Below, one piece after another: positions 18,961 through 28,461 of a stretch of 64,000 bases of DNA. Positions within the stretch are counted from its first letter, which is position 1; every line of letters starts with the position of its first letter. The notes below the pieces were generated by a model. The model was not told where the DNA came from. It saw only the letters and a program-made list of their open reading frames with translations, and ran no database searches. The stretch is from Algoriella xinjiangensis (lineage in GTDB: Bacteria > Bacteroidota > Bacteroidia > Flavobacteriales > Weeksellaceae), in contig NZ_FOUZ01000001.1 in assembly GCF_900115015.1 (NCBI RefSeq), positions 186,001-250,000 of the forward strand. Direction: 5' to 3'. The translations under genes were made by a program, and so were the position numbers.

Positions 18961-21171
18961 ATGAAACTAATCATCAGTGTTACCTCATTATTTTTATTTA
19001 CCTCATTTTTGTTCTCACAGAGTACACTGGCTTTTCCTTCGGCAGAAGGTTTTGGCCAGTATGCTTCTGGAGGAAGAGAAGGCGAAGTCTACATTGTTAC
19101 AAACCTCAACGATTCGGGAAAAGGTAGTTTAAGAAGCGGAATTATTAAAAAACAAAAACGAACAATTGTTTTTGCCATATCAGGAACTATTTTCTTACAA
19201 TCGCCATTAGATATCAACAATGGTAATTTAACAATCTTAGGACAAACCGCGCCTGGAGATGGAATTACAATTGCGAATTATCCTGTAACAATAAAATCTG
19301 ATAACGTTATTGTTCGTTACATGAGATTTAGAATGGGTGATGTTTCTAAAGTAGAAGGCGACGCATTAGGAGGCAGAAATGCAAATAATATAATGATTGA
19401 TCATTGCTCTATTAGCTGGTCAACTGATGAAAATTTATCATTTTACAGAAACAAAAATCTTACCGTACAATGGTCTATTGTTTCGGAAGCATTAAATAAA
19501 TCTGTTCATCAAAAAGGTGCGCACGGATATGGAGGGATTTGGGGAGGAGAACCAGCCTCTTTTCATCATAATCTAATCATGAGCAACAATAGTAGAAATC
19601 CACGTTTTAGTGGCTCTGCTTCTACTACAAATCCCGAAGATGAAATGGTTGATTTCCGAAATAATGTTATTTTTAATTGGGGTGATAATAACATCTACGG
19701 TGGCGAAAAAGGCAAGTACAATATTGTTAATAATTACTACAAACCTGGTCCTGCATCTCGTCATAAAAATAGGTTATTAAATCCTTCTATTCCTTACGGA
19801 AAGTTCTATGTAAATGGTAATTTTATTGAGGGATCTCCTGATGTTTCTACAAATAATTGGAATGGTGGTGTACAATGCGACAATCCTTCTGAAGCAAAAT
19901 CTGAAAAAGAATTTTCAGCAAATAATGTACAAACACAAACACCAAAAGATGCTTATCAAGAAGTTATAGCTCATGCTGGTGCTTCATTTGTAAGAGATGC
20001 GGTAGATAATCGACTAATTAATTATATTACAAATGGATATCCTACTACTACAAATGGAATTATAGATTCTCAAAATCAAGTTGGTGGATGGCCAGATTTA
20101 AAATCTTTACCTGCTTTGGTTGATACGGATAAAGATGGAATGCCAGATGATTGGGAATTAAAAAATAATTTAAACGTTGGTGTTAACGATGCTGCTGCTT
20201 ATACACTTTCTAAAACATATACAAATCTTGAAATTTATGCCGAAACATTATTAAAAGGGAAAAATGAATTATATAGTTCGAAGCATAAAAACTATGATTT
20301 TGTTATTGCAAAAGACGGAACTGGAGATTTTTCTTCAGTTCAAGACGCCATATTAGCATTACCAGATTATAGTAAAATAGTTGTAAAAGTTTTGATTAAA
20401 AATGGTGTATACAAAGAGAAAATAATTTTACCATCTTCTAAAACTAACATTACTTTTATTGGAGAAGATCAAAATAAAACAATTTTGACGTATGATAATT
20501 TCGCTTCAAAATTAAATACAATTGGACAAGAAATCGGAACTTCTGGATCGGCTTCTTTCTTTATTTATGGCGATAATTTTTCAGCAGAAAACATCACATT
20601 TTCTAATACTGCCGGAGAAGTTGGTCAAGCTGTTGCTGTACGAATAGATGCTGACAAATCTAGTTTTAAAAACTGTCGATTTTTAGGTGATCAAGACACT
20701 TTATATTTGGTGAAAGGTGGCACAAAACAATACTTTTACAACTGTTATATAGAAGGAACAGTTGATTATATTTTTGGTGCGGCAACTGCCTTTTTCGAAA
20801 ATTGTGAACTATACAACAAGAACAAAGGTTACATTACTGCTGCTTCTACTCCACAAGATCAGACATATGGTTTTGTATTTCTTAACTCTAAAATCTCAGG
20901 GAACAATATTGCTTCGCATCATTTAGGTCGTCCATGGAGACCTTTTGCAAAAACTGTTTTTATTAATACGCAAATGGATCAATCTATCAAAACTGAAGGT
21001 TGGAACAATTGGGGTAAAACAGAAAATGAAACTACAACTTATTATGCCGAATATAATACCACAGGAAAAGGAGCTTCTACAAATCGTGTAAAATGGAGTA
21101 AAACCTTAACCGCTCAAAACCTTCAACTTTATTCGAAAGAAAACGTCTTAGGCGATTGGCAGATAAACTAA
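18961..21171 (+). CDS. pectate lyase (PL1-like) fused to pectin methylesterase (CE8)
   Basis: This is a secreted two-enzyme polypeptide of 736 residues. After a signal peptide (about 1-20) a PL1-type pectate lyase occupies about 23-330, with FPSAEGFGQYASGGR, GGRNANNIMIDHCSISWSTDEN and SNNSRNPRFSG. A short linker with DTDKDGMPDDWE, a calcium-binding-like motif, leads to the CE8 domain (about 440-736). CE8 catalytic residues are present: D579 in GDQDTLY, D602 in VDYIFG, R657 in LGRPWRP, and GQAVAVR around 550. Joining de-esterification and beta-elimination in one chain makes sense, because pectate lyases need demethylated homogalacturonan. The unsaturated products would go to GH105 and KduI/KduD. 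Confidence 0.93.
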   Translation: MKLIISVTSLFLFTSFLFSQSTLAFPSAEGFGQYASGGREGEVYIVTNLNDSGKGSLRSGIIKKQKRTIVFAISGTIFLQSPLDINNGNLTILGQTAPGDGITIANYPVTIKSDNVIVRYMRFRMGDVSKVEGDALGGRNANNIMIDHCSISWSTDENLSFYRNKNLTVQWSIVSEALNKSVHQKGAHGYGGIWGGEPASFHHNLIMSNNSRNPRFSGSASTTNPEDEMVDFRNNVIFNWGDNNIYGGEKGKYNIVNNYYKPGPASRHKNRLLNPSIPYGKFYVNGNFIEGSPDVSTNNWNGGVQCDNPSEAKSEKEFSANNVQTQTPKDAYQEVIAHAGASFVRDAVDNRLINYITNGYPTTTNGIIDSQNQVGGWPDLKSLPALVDTDKDGMPDDWELKNNLNVGVNDAAAYTLSKTYTNLEIYAETLLKGKNELYSSKHKNYDFVIAKDGTGDFSSVQDAILALPDYSKIVVKVLIKNGVYKEKIILPSSKTNITFIGEDQNKTILTYDNFASKLNTIGQEIGTSGSASFFIYGDNFSAENITFSNTAGEVGQAVAVRIDADKSSFKNCRFLGDQDTLYLVKGGTKQYFYNCYIEGTVDYIFGAATAFFENCELYNKNKGYITAASTPQDQTYGFVFLNSKISGNNIASHHLGRPWRPFAKTVFINTQMDQSIKTEGWNNWGKTENETTTYYAEYNTTGKGASTNRVKWSKTLTAQNLQLYSKENVLGDWQIN

Positions 21172-21240
21172 TCTTCATATAAAAAAACCAAATAATTTAG
21201 ATAAAATACACAACGATTAACGAGTTAAAAAGATAAAAAA

Positions 21241-22224
21241 ATGAAACGTATTTTTTATAGTATATTAATAGGATTTGCACTATTCTCGTGTAATAAACAA
21301 ACCAATACAGCTAATTTTGGCAGTAAAAATGGAACTACTTATGCCGAGATTTCTGTAAAAGAGGGTGGAAAATGGGAAGGTAGAAAATACAAAGGTGGCG
21401 TGTTTAAAAATGTTCAAGAAATGCGTTTAAATCCGCTTCACACCGATCATTCATTTGATATTAGATATGAAGGTCCTGGTTGGGAAAATCAAAATATTGG
21501 GTATCGATTATATTTAGATTGGCGAAATGCGGTTGATATTTATGGTAAAAAAGTAAATACAATTATTTTACCAGAAGTTGGACAAGATGGTTTTGATTCT
21601 TATCACAATCCACAACCTTGGGGACAAGATATTTTGAAAGCTGGAAAATCGTTAGGAATTGGAGGTTTTGGACGATTTGTAAACGATACAGTTGCAAAAT
21701 TTCATCAAGTAGAAGATACGTATGTAAAAATTAACAATGCAAAAAAATCGTCAAGTTTTGAGATTACATATAAAAATTGGAAAACTGGAAATCATACTAC
21801 AGATTTAGCTGCCAAAATATCAATTTATCCATACGATCGTTTTTCTAAATTTCAATTAAAAACATCAAATCCTACCGATGGTCTTTGCGCTGGTTTGGTT
21901 AAATTTAAAGAAATTCCGCTTAAACAAAATAAAAGCACCGATAATTCTTGGGGTTATATTGCAACTTATGGCGCACAAACTTTGGTCGATAAAACAGACT
22001 TGTTAGGAATGGCTATTTTTTATAAAACGTCCGAAGTTGAAAAAACGGTAACGGGACCACACGATCATTTAGTTATTTTTAAACCAACTACAAATGCGGT
22101 AACTTATTATATTCTGAGCGCTTGGGAACAAGAACAAAATGGAATAAAAACTGAAGCAGATTTTTACAAAGATTTGGATGAAAAATTAGCTCAGTTACAA
22201 TCAAAAAATAAACTAAACAAATAG
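21241..22224 (+). CDS. DUF4861 domain-containing lipoprotein
   Basis: This 327-residue lipoprotein (signal ending ALFSC, C17) matches the DUF4861 family as I remember it. The patterns include WEGRKYKGGVFKNVQEMRLNP, DIRYEGPGWENQNIGYRLY, LPEVGQDGFDSYHNPQPWG and ILKAGKSLGIGGFG. DUF4861 genes are frequent in pectin and other uronate polysaccharide loci and often sit next to GH105. The biochemical function is unknown to me. The many conserved W, Y, D and H residues in a beta-rich body would suit carbohydrate binding or catalysis. It ends 2 bases before the GH105 gene, so the two are probably co-translated. Confidence 0.8.
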   Translation: MKRIFYSILIGFALFSCNKQTNTANFGSKNGTTYAEISVKEGGKWEGRKYKGGVFKNVQEMRLNPLHTDHSFDIRYEGPGWENQNIGYRLYLDWRNAVDIYGKKVNTIILPEVGQDGFDSYHNPQPWGQDILKAGKSLGIGGFGRFVNDTVAKFHQVEDTYVKINNAKKSSSFEITYKNWKTGNHTTDLAAKISIYPYDRFSKFQLKTSNPTDGLCAGLVKFKEIPLKQNKSTDNSWGYIATYGAQTLVDKTDLLGMAIFYKTSEVEKTVTGPHDHLVIFKPTTNAVTYYILSAWEQEQNGIKTEADFYKDLDEKLAQLQSKNKLNK

Positions 22225-22226
22225 GC

Positions 22227-23447
22227 ATGAGAAAAATATTTTTCTATTCATTAAGTGTCCTTTTTCTTAGTTTAGGTTATTCATGTTCTTCGCAAAAAGT
22301 AACAAATAATTCAGACAAGTTAATTGTTAGCAATAAACTAAAATGGTCTGAACGAATGACACTTTCAGAAATACACCGTTTTCCTGATCCTACCCTACTC
22401 GATTTTAGAGAAAAACCAAAATGGAGTTATACAAACGGATTAGTTTTAGATGCAATGTATAAGGTTTATAAGCAAACTAATAATACAAAAATTTATGATT
22501 ATATCTATGATTTCGGAAACCGAATGATTAATCAAAACGGTGAAATAATGACTTATAAAATGAGTGATTATAACCTTGATATGATAAAATCTGGTGATGC
22601 AATCTTAGATTTATATGAAAAAACAAACGAAGAAAGATTCAGAATTGCATTAAAAACATTAGATAAACAATTAATTGATCAACCAACAACTACAGAAGGT
22701 GGTTATTGGCACAAAAAAGTTTATCCATCGCAAATGTGGTTAGACGGTGTTTACATGGCCGAACCATTTCATGCTCGTTATGCAGCAACTTTTCAAAAAG
22801 AGCAAGAAGCAAATCAAGCATTTGATAAAATTATTGTACAATTTGATTTAATCGAAAAATATAACCGCGACCCAAAAACTGGTTTATATTATCATGGTTG
22901 GGACGAAAGTAAAAACGAAAAATGGGCAAATAAAACCACTGGACTTTCGCAACATTTTTGGTCAAGAGGTATGGGTTGGTACGGAATGGCATTGGTTGAT
23001 GTGTTAGATTATCTTCCAAAAAATCATGCTGGTCGACCAAAGTTAATCCATTATCTAAATCAATACGCAGAAGCTATAGTTAAAGTACAAGACCAAACGG
23101 GTACTTGGTACCAAGTATTGGATCAAAGAAATAGACAAGGTAATTACTTAGAAGCTACTGGTACAGCAATGTTCGTCTACACTTTAGCTAAAGGAACAAA
23201 TAAAGGATACATACCTAAAAAGTATAAAAATAACGCCATCAAAGGTTATCAAGGTATATTAGATCAATTTATTCAAGTTGATGAAAACGGAATTGTAAAC
23301 CTAACAAAATGTTGTTCTGTAGCTGGTTTAGGTGGAAAACCTTACAGAGATGGTTCGTACGATTATTACATTAACGAACCTATAAGAGCAAATGATCCGA
23401 AAGGAACGGGTCCTTTTATTTTAGCCTCATTAGAATTAAATAAATAA
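22227..23447 (+). CDS. unsaturated rhamnogalacturonyl/galacturonyl hydrolase (GH105)
   Basis: GH105 enzymes remove the 4,5-unsaturated uronic acid left by pectate or rhamnogalacturonan lyases, by hydration of the double bond. The 406-residue product is an (alpha/alpha)6-barrel protein with a lipoprotein signal ending GYSC. The catalytic aspartate is probably D173 in MWLDGVYMAEPF, the YteR-type arrangement. Other family motifs are WSYTNGLVLDAMY, LYYHGWDES and HFWSRGMGWYGMALVD. It probably acts in the periplasm and feeds unsaturated galacturonate to KduI. B. subtilis homologues are YteR and YesR. Confidence 0.93.
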   Translation: MRKIFFYSLSVLFLSLGYSCSSQKVTNNSDKLIVSNKLKWSERMTLSEIHRFPDPTLLDFREKPKWSYTNGLVLDAMYKVYKQTNNTKIYDYIYDFGNRMINQNGEIMTYKMSDYNLDMIKSGDAILDLYEKTNEERFRIALKTLDKQLIDQPTTTEGGYWHKKVYPSQMWLDGVYMAEPFHARYAATFQKEQEANQAFDKIIVQFDLIEKYNRDPKTGLYYHGWDESKNEKWANKTTGLSQHFWSRGMGWYGMALVDVLDYLPKNHAGRPKLIHYLNQYAEAIVKVQDQTGTWYQVLDQRNRQGNYLEATGTAMFVYTLAKGTNKGYIPKKYKNNAIKGYQGILDQFIQVDENGIVNLTKCCSVAGLGGKPYRDGSYDYYINEPIRANDPKGTGPFILASLELNK

Positions 23448-23452
23448 TCAAA

Positions 23453-25075
23453 ATGAAATTATTTTTTTTAAAATTATCACTTCTATTTATCGGATTTAAT
23501 CTCTCGCATGCTCAAAATTCTCAAGTATGGATTGCTGATCAAGGAAACGGAATGTATAAAAATCCTGTTCTTTTTGCAGATTATTCAGATCCTGATGCAA
23601 TAAGAGTTGGTGACGATTATTTTATGACAGCTTCTAGTTTTAATGAAGCACCTGGTTTACCAATTCTTCATTCAAAAGATATGGTGAATTGGCAATTAGT
23701 TAACCATGCATTACCAGATGTTTTTCCGATTCAACATTTTAGCACACCAAAGCGAGGCGATGGTGTTTGGGCGCCAAGTATCCGATTTCATAACAACGAA
23801 TATTATATTTATTGGGGCGATCCCGATTTCGGAATTTATATGGTCAAAACAAAAGATCCGTTTGGTAAATGGGACGATCCTATTTTGGTTTCCGAAGGCA
23901 AAGGTTTAATTGATCCTTGTCCTCTTTGGGACGATAACGGAAATGCCTACATCGTACACGGTTGGGCAGGAAGTCGCGCTGGAGTAAAAAGTTTATTAAC
24001 GATCAAAAAAATGTCTCCAGATGGTACTAAAACGTTAGATAAAGGTGTTCATATTTTTGACGGTCACGATGCTCATCCAACAGTCGAAGGTCCAAAATTT
24101 TATAAGAAAAACGGGTATTATTATATTTTTGCACCCGCTGGTGGCGTAGCTACGGGTTGGCAATTGGTATTACGCTCAAAAAATATTTATGGACCTTACG
24201 AAGAAAAAATTGTTCTAGAACAAGGTAATTCAAAAATCAATGGTCCGCATCAAGGTGCGTGGGTTAATACGCCGTCTGGGGAAGATTGGTTTTACCATTT
24301 TCAAGATGCTGACACCTACGGTCGTATTGTACATTTACAACCAATGAAATGGGCAAATGATTGGCCAATGATTGGAATAGATCAAGACAAAAATGGAATT
24401 GGAGAACCAGTAATTTCTTATAAAAAACCAACTATCGGTAAAAATTATCCCATTTTAACGCCACCAGAAACTGATGAATTTGATGGAAACGATATTGGTA
24501 TACAATGGCAATGGAGTGCAAATTCAAATATTACGTGGTATTCTAAATTAAGTGGACAAAATTTTCTACGTCTTTTCTCTGTGAAAATTCCTGATGGAAC
24601 GAAGAATTTATGGAATGTGCCAAATTTAATGACACAAAAATTTCCTGCACCAAATTTTACCGCATCAACCAAAGTAAAACTTACTCCAGAAGAAGCAACA
24701 GAAGGTAAAACTGCAGGTTTATTAGTAATGGGAACAGATTATCAATCTATCGTTATTACAAATAAATTAGACGGTTTTTATGTCCAATTAAAACAAGCCA
24801 TAAAAGCGGAAAAAGGAAACGAAGAGAAAGTATTATTCGAAGCAAAATTAAAAGGAAACGAAGTTTATTTACAAGTAAACGTAAATGAACCTAATGGGAT
24901 TTCTCAATTCAGTTATAGTGAAAATGGAAAAAAATTCACAAATGTAGGAGAGCCTTTTCAAGCAAAACCCGGAAAATGGATTGGTGCAAAAGTTGGTTTA
25001 TACAGCATAAGTACTACCGATGCCAAACGTGGTGGATACGCAGATTTTGATTGGTTTAGAATATCTAAAAATTAA
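23453..25075 (+). CDS. glycoside hydrolase family 43 protein
   Basis: GH43 enzymes are inverting arabinofuranosidases, xylosidases or galactosidases with a five-bladed propeller. The 540-residue product has a signal peptide (ending LSHAQ), the catalytic base region YSDPDAIRVGDDYFM (D46, D48), the pKa-modulating D154 in LIDPCPLWDD, and the proton donor E212 in HPTVEGPKF. Residues from about 340 form a beta-sandwich domain (DEFDGNDIGIQWQW, AGLLVMGTDYQSIVI) like the C-terminal domain of GH43 beta-xylosidases. In a pectin locus it may trim arabinose, xylose or galactose side chains. The exact substrate is not visible. Confidence 0.9.
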   Translation: MKLFFLKLSLLFIGFNLSHAQNSQVWIADQGNGMYKNPVLFADYSDPDAIRVGDDYFMTASSFNEAPGLPILHSKDMVNWQLVNHALPDVFPIQHFSTPKRGDGVWAPSIRFHNNEYYIYWGDPDFGIYMVKTKDPFGKWDDPILVSEGKGLIDPCPLWDDNGNAYIVHGWAGSRAGVKSLLTIKKMSPDGTKTLDKGVHIFDGHDAHPTVEGPKFYKKNGYYYIFAPAGGVATGWQLVLRSKNIYGPYEEKIVLEQGNSKINGPHQGAWVNTPSGEDWFYHFQDADTYGRIVHLQPMKWANDWPMIGIDQDKNGIGEPVISYKKPTIGKNYPILTPPETDEFDGNDIGIQWQWSANSNITWYSKLSGQNFLRLFSVKIPDGTKNLWNVPNLMTQKFPAPNFTASTKVKLTPEEATEGKTAGLLVMGTDYQSIVITNKLDGFYVQLKQAIKAEKGNEEKVLFEAKLKGNEVYLQVNVNEPNGISQFSYSENGKKFTNVGEPFQAKPGKWIGAKVGLYSISTTDAKRGGYADFDWFRISKN

Positions 25076-25079
25076 AAAA

Positions 25080-25871
25080 ATGAAGCATTATTTAAAAATA
25101 CAACAATTTACATTTATCATATTAACCTCTTGTTTATCTATCGTTTTTGCGCAAAATAATAAGACAACAAGCGTTTATTTAATTGGAGATTCTACTGTTG
25201 CAGATTATACTGGCGATTACGAACCTGGTAAAGATTACATGAAATCTCGTTATCCAGTTGCTGGATGGGGACAAGAATTTCAACCATTTTTTTCTACAGA
25301 TAAAACCAAAAATTTTGTGGTTAAAGATAAAGCACGAGGAGGTCGAAGTACACGAACATTTTTTCAGGAAGGAAGATGGCGAGAAGTTTACGAAAACTTG
25401 CAACCCAATGATTGGGTTTTAATACAATTTGGACATAATGATGCGGCTGAAAATAAACCAGAACGCGCAGTAAATATTGAAGGTTATAAAGAGTTTTTAC
25501 GTTTATATGTAGCTCAAACTCTTCAGAAAAAGGCGTTTCCTATTATCTTGAGTCCCGTTGCTAGAAATTATCCGTGGAAAGATGGTCAGTTGCAAAATGT
25601 ACATGGCGAATATCCAAAAGCTGCGGCTGAAATTGCAAAAGAAATGAATATTCCTTTTATTGATTTGAATACAATTTCTATGATTTTTTTTAGTGAAAAT
25701 GGTCAAAAATTGGTGTCAGAAAAATATTTCATGAATTTACCTGCTAATGTTTATGAAGCTTACCCAAATGGAGAAAAAGACAATACACATTTTCAAATAG
25801 AAGGCGCTAAAGTTGTTGCCGAATTAGTTTTTAATGCATTTAAAGACGTAATAAATCAATCCAAAAAATAA
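25080..25871 (+). CDS. rhamnogalacturonan acetylesterase (CE12), copy 1
   Basis: CE12 esterases remove acetyl groups from rhamnogalacturonan or homogalacturonan. The start is ATG at 25080, 4 bases after the GH43 stop; upstream in-frame codons lie inside GH43. The protein has a signal peptide ending IVFAQ and the SGNH-hydrolase blocks: GDSTVAD with S38, GGRSTRTF, FGHND with N120 and D121, and the D-x-x-H block DNTHFQIEGA with D234 and H237. The locus has a second CE12 at 29433; the two share motifs but are clearly diverged, which suggests different acetyl positions or substrates. Confidence 0.92.
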   Translation: MKHYLKIQQFTFIILTSCLSIVFAQNNKTTSVYLIGDSTVADYTGDYEPGKDYMKSRYPVAGWGQEFQPFFSTDKTKNFVVKDKARGGRSTRTFFQEGRWREVYENLQPNDWVLIQFGHNDAAENKPERAVNIEGYKEFLRLYVAQTLQKKAFPIILSPVARNYPWKDGQLQNVHGEYPKAAAEIAKEMNIPFIDLNTISMIFFSENGQKLVSEKYFMNLPANVYEAYPNGEKDNTHFQIEGAKVVAELVFNAFKDVINQSKK

Positions 25872-25876
25872 AAAGA

Positions 25877-27535
25877 ATGAAAAAATATATCAAAATTTTT
25901 GGTCTTGCAATTGCCGCTGTTTTTACTGCGCCAACAAATGCTCAAGACCATGATATTTATAAAAATATCGAATTTAAGATGCCACAAGTTAAGGAAACAA
26001 ATTTCCCTAATAGAGTTGTAAGTATTGAGCAATATGGCGCAAAATCTGGAGGAATTGTAAAAAATACAGAAGCATTTAAAAAAGCCATCGTAGAGACAAA
26101 TCAAAAAGGTGGTGGAAAAATTACAGTACCAAGAGGAATCTGGTTAACTGGACCAATAGAATTAAAAAGTAACATCAATTTACATTTAGAGGATGGTGCA
26201 TTAATTATTTTTAGTAAAGATTTTAATGATTATCCATTAATCGAAACAAGTTTCGAAGGTCTAAATACAACACGTACAGTTTCGCCTATTTACGCAAAAG
26301 ATGTTCAAAATATCGCGATTACAGGAAATGGCGTAATTGATGGAAATGGTGATGCATGGCGTTTTGTAAAAAAAGGAAAAATGACCGATAGCCAATGGAA
26401 AACTTTGGTTGAATCTGGTGGTGTACTTTCTGATGATAAAAAAATATGGTTTCCATCAGAAGGCTCTAAATTAGGCTATGTTAGTAGTTCTAACTTTAAT
26501 GTTCCTGATAAAATAAGCAAAGAAGATTTGATTAAAGTTAAAGATTTTTTGCGTCCCGTAATGGTAAGTATTGTAAATGCTGATCGCGTATTATTAGACG
26601 GTCCTACTTTTCAAAACTCTCCAGCTTGGAACATTCATCCGCTTATGAGTAGTAATATTATTATTAGAAATTTAACGGTTCGTAATCCTTGGTACTCTCA
26701 AAATGGCGATGGTTTAGATGTAGAATCATGTAAAAATGTATTGATTTATAACAACACATTTGATGTTGGTGATGATGCAATTTGTATTAAATCTGGGAAA
26801 GACCAAGATGGTCGTGATAGAGGTATTGCAACAGAAAATGTAATTATAAAAAACAACACCGTTTATCACGCACACGGAGGCGTAGTAATTGGAAGCGAAA
26901 TGTCGGGTGGTGTAAAAAATGTGCATGTTTCTGGGTGTACATTTATTGGTACAGATATCGGCTTACGTTTTAAAACCACTCGCGGTCGCGGAGGTATTGT
27001 CGAAAACATTTATGTGAGTAATATTGACATGATTAATATTCCAGCTCAAGTAATTGGTTTTAGTATGTTTTATGAAGGTAAATCTCCAATTGCAGAAGAA
27101 GGCGATACAGAATCAGCTAAAACAGCAGAAAAAATTTATCCAATTACAGCGGAAACACCAACTTTTAGAAACATGTTTTTCAAAAATATAAATGCAGCAA
27201 CGTCAGAAGAAGCAATAAATATTGTTGGTTTAGCTGAAATGAATATTCAGAATATTGTGATTGAAGATTCTTACTTTGATACAAAAAAAGCATTAAGTAT
27301 TATTGATGCAGATGGAATACAACTAAAAAATGTAACCATGAAATTTACAGAAGGTAATGCTGCAACTATTTATAACAGTAAAAATATTGATTTAACGACT
27401 GTAAAATTTGAATCATCAAAAACGCCTATAATCAAAGTTTTAGGAAATAAAACATCTAAAATAAAATTGCCAAAAAGTATAAATAAAAACAACATTTCTA
27501 TCTCGAAAGATGTTCAGAAAAATGCTGTTTTATAA
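25877..27535 (+). CDS. polygalacturonase / glycoside hydrolase family 28
   Basis: GH28 enzymes hydrolyse alpha-1,4 galacturonosyl (or rhamnogalacturonan) bonds in pectin with inversion. The 552-residue protein has a signal peptide ending TNAQ and a right-handed beta-helix. Catalytic elements are in order: NGDGLDVESC (D278, D281), VGDDAICIKSGKD (D299, D300), HAHGGVVIGSE (H333) and RFKTTRGRGG (R364, K366). The long loop between residues 170 and 215 and a C-terminal extension are common in exo-acting forms. It probably releases galacturonate for the ExuT-like carrier and UxaC. Confidence 0.94.
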   Translation: MKKYIKIFGLAIAAVFTAPTNAQDHDIYKNIEFKMPQVKETNFPNRVVSIEQYGAKSGGIVKNTEAFKKAIVETNQKGGGKITVPRGIWLTGPIELKSNINLHLEDGALIIFSKDFNDYPLIETSFEGLNTTRTVSPIYAKDVQNIAITGNGVIDGNGDAWRFVKKGKMTDSQWKTLVESGGVLSDDKKIWFPSEGSKLGYVSSSNFNVPDKISKEDLIKVKDFLRPVMVSIVNADRVLLDGPTFQNSPAWNIHPLMSSNIIIRNLTVRNPWYSQNGDGLDVESCKNVLIYNNTFDVGDDAICIKSGKDQDGRDRGIATENVIIKNNTVYHAHGGVVIGSEMSGGVKNVHVSGCTFIGTDIGLRFKTTRGRGGIVENIYVSNIDMINIPAQVIGFSMFYEGKSPIAEEGDTESAKTAEKIYPITAETPTFRNMFFKNINAATSEEAINIVGLAEMNIQNIVIEDSYFDTKKALSIIDADGIQLKNVTMKFTEGNAATIYNSKNIDLTTVKFESSKTPIIKVLGNKTSKIKLPKSINKNNISISKDVQKNAVL

Positions 27536-27546
27536 AATATAATTGT

Positions 27547-28452
27547 ATGAATTTATTCAGAGAATATTTTCTTTATGTTTTTTTCATGTTAAACATTGTA
27601 GCCTTCGGACAAATAGAGCGTCCGAAGGCTACTCCTTATACCGCAGAATCTACTTTTTTGCACCTGAAAAAAAAATATCCATTCATAAAACCTGTCAATA
27701 AAACATTTCCTACAACTGTTGCGCGAGATGAAAATATAATCTATACTAGTTTTAATGGAACTAATTTAATGGCTGATGTTTATTATCCTTCTGATATTAA
27801 AGTTAAGAAACCTGCAATTATACTGGTTCATGGAGGTGGATGGATTTCTGGAAGTAAAGAAAATCAACAAATTATGGCGCAACAATTAGCTGCAAATGGT
27901 TATATTGCAATGGCAATTAACTATAGCTTAAGCGATGCTGCTAAATATCCTGCAGCCGTTCATGATATTGAAAAAGCTGTTTCTTGGTTAAAATCGAACC
28001 GAAAAAAGTACGGAAATAACACTAAAATTGCAATTCTTGGTGCTTCAGCCGGCGCACAATTAGCCACATTGGTTGGTGTTAAAAAAGAAAATAAAATTGA
28101 TGCAATTATTAATATAGATGGTATTGTTTCCTTTATTCATCCCGAAGCCGAAGAAGGTCAATATGCGGCTTATTGGTTTGGAGCTACAAAGAATCAAAAT
28201 ATAAAATTATGGACAGAAGCTTCACCTTTAGAATATGTTTCTGCCAAAACGCCTCCTACTCTATTTATAAACAGTTCTCAACCAAGATTTCATGCAGGTA
28301 GAGATGATATGATTTCTAAATTAGCTGCCTATAAAATTGACTATGAAGTGCACGAAATTAAAGATTCTCCACACTCATTTTGGCTAGTAGAACCTTGGTT
28401 TGATGAGACTTTAAATTATATTGTTAATTTTATGAATAAGCTATTTAAATAA
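27547..28452 (+). CDS. secreted alpha/beta-hydrolase, carboxylesterase-like
   Basis: This 301-residue protein has an N-terminal signal (ending NIVAFGQ) and the BD-FAE/hormone-sensitive-lipase-like fold. The oxyanion motif is HGGGW near residue 95, the nucleophile S167 is in LGASAGAQ, and a late histidine is in DSPHSFW. An aspartate near HAGRDDM may complete the triad. It lies 12 bases after GH28 and 10 bases before a CE8 gene. Its place suggests it removes acetyl or feruloyl groups from pectin, but this is inferred from context; a general esterase cannot be excluded. Confidence 0.8.
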   Translation: MNLFREYFLYVFFMLNIVAFGQIERPKATPYTAESTFLHLKKKYPFIKPVNKTFPTTVARDENIIYTSFNGTNLMADVYYPSDIKVKKPAIILVHGGGWISGSKENQQIMAQQLAANGYIAMAINYSLSDAAKYPAAVHDIEKAVSWLKSNRKKYGNNTKIAILGASAGAQLATLVGVKKENKIDAIINIDGIVSFIHPEAEEGQYAAYWFGATKNQNIKLWTEASPLEYVSAKTPPTLFINSSQPRFHAGRDDMISKLAAYKIDYEVHEIKDSPHSFWLVEPWFDETLNYIVNFMNKLFK

Positions 28453-28461
28453 TTATAATTA

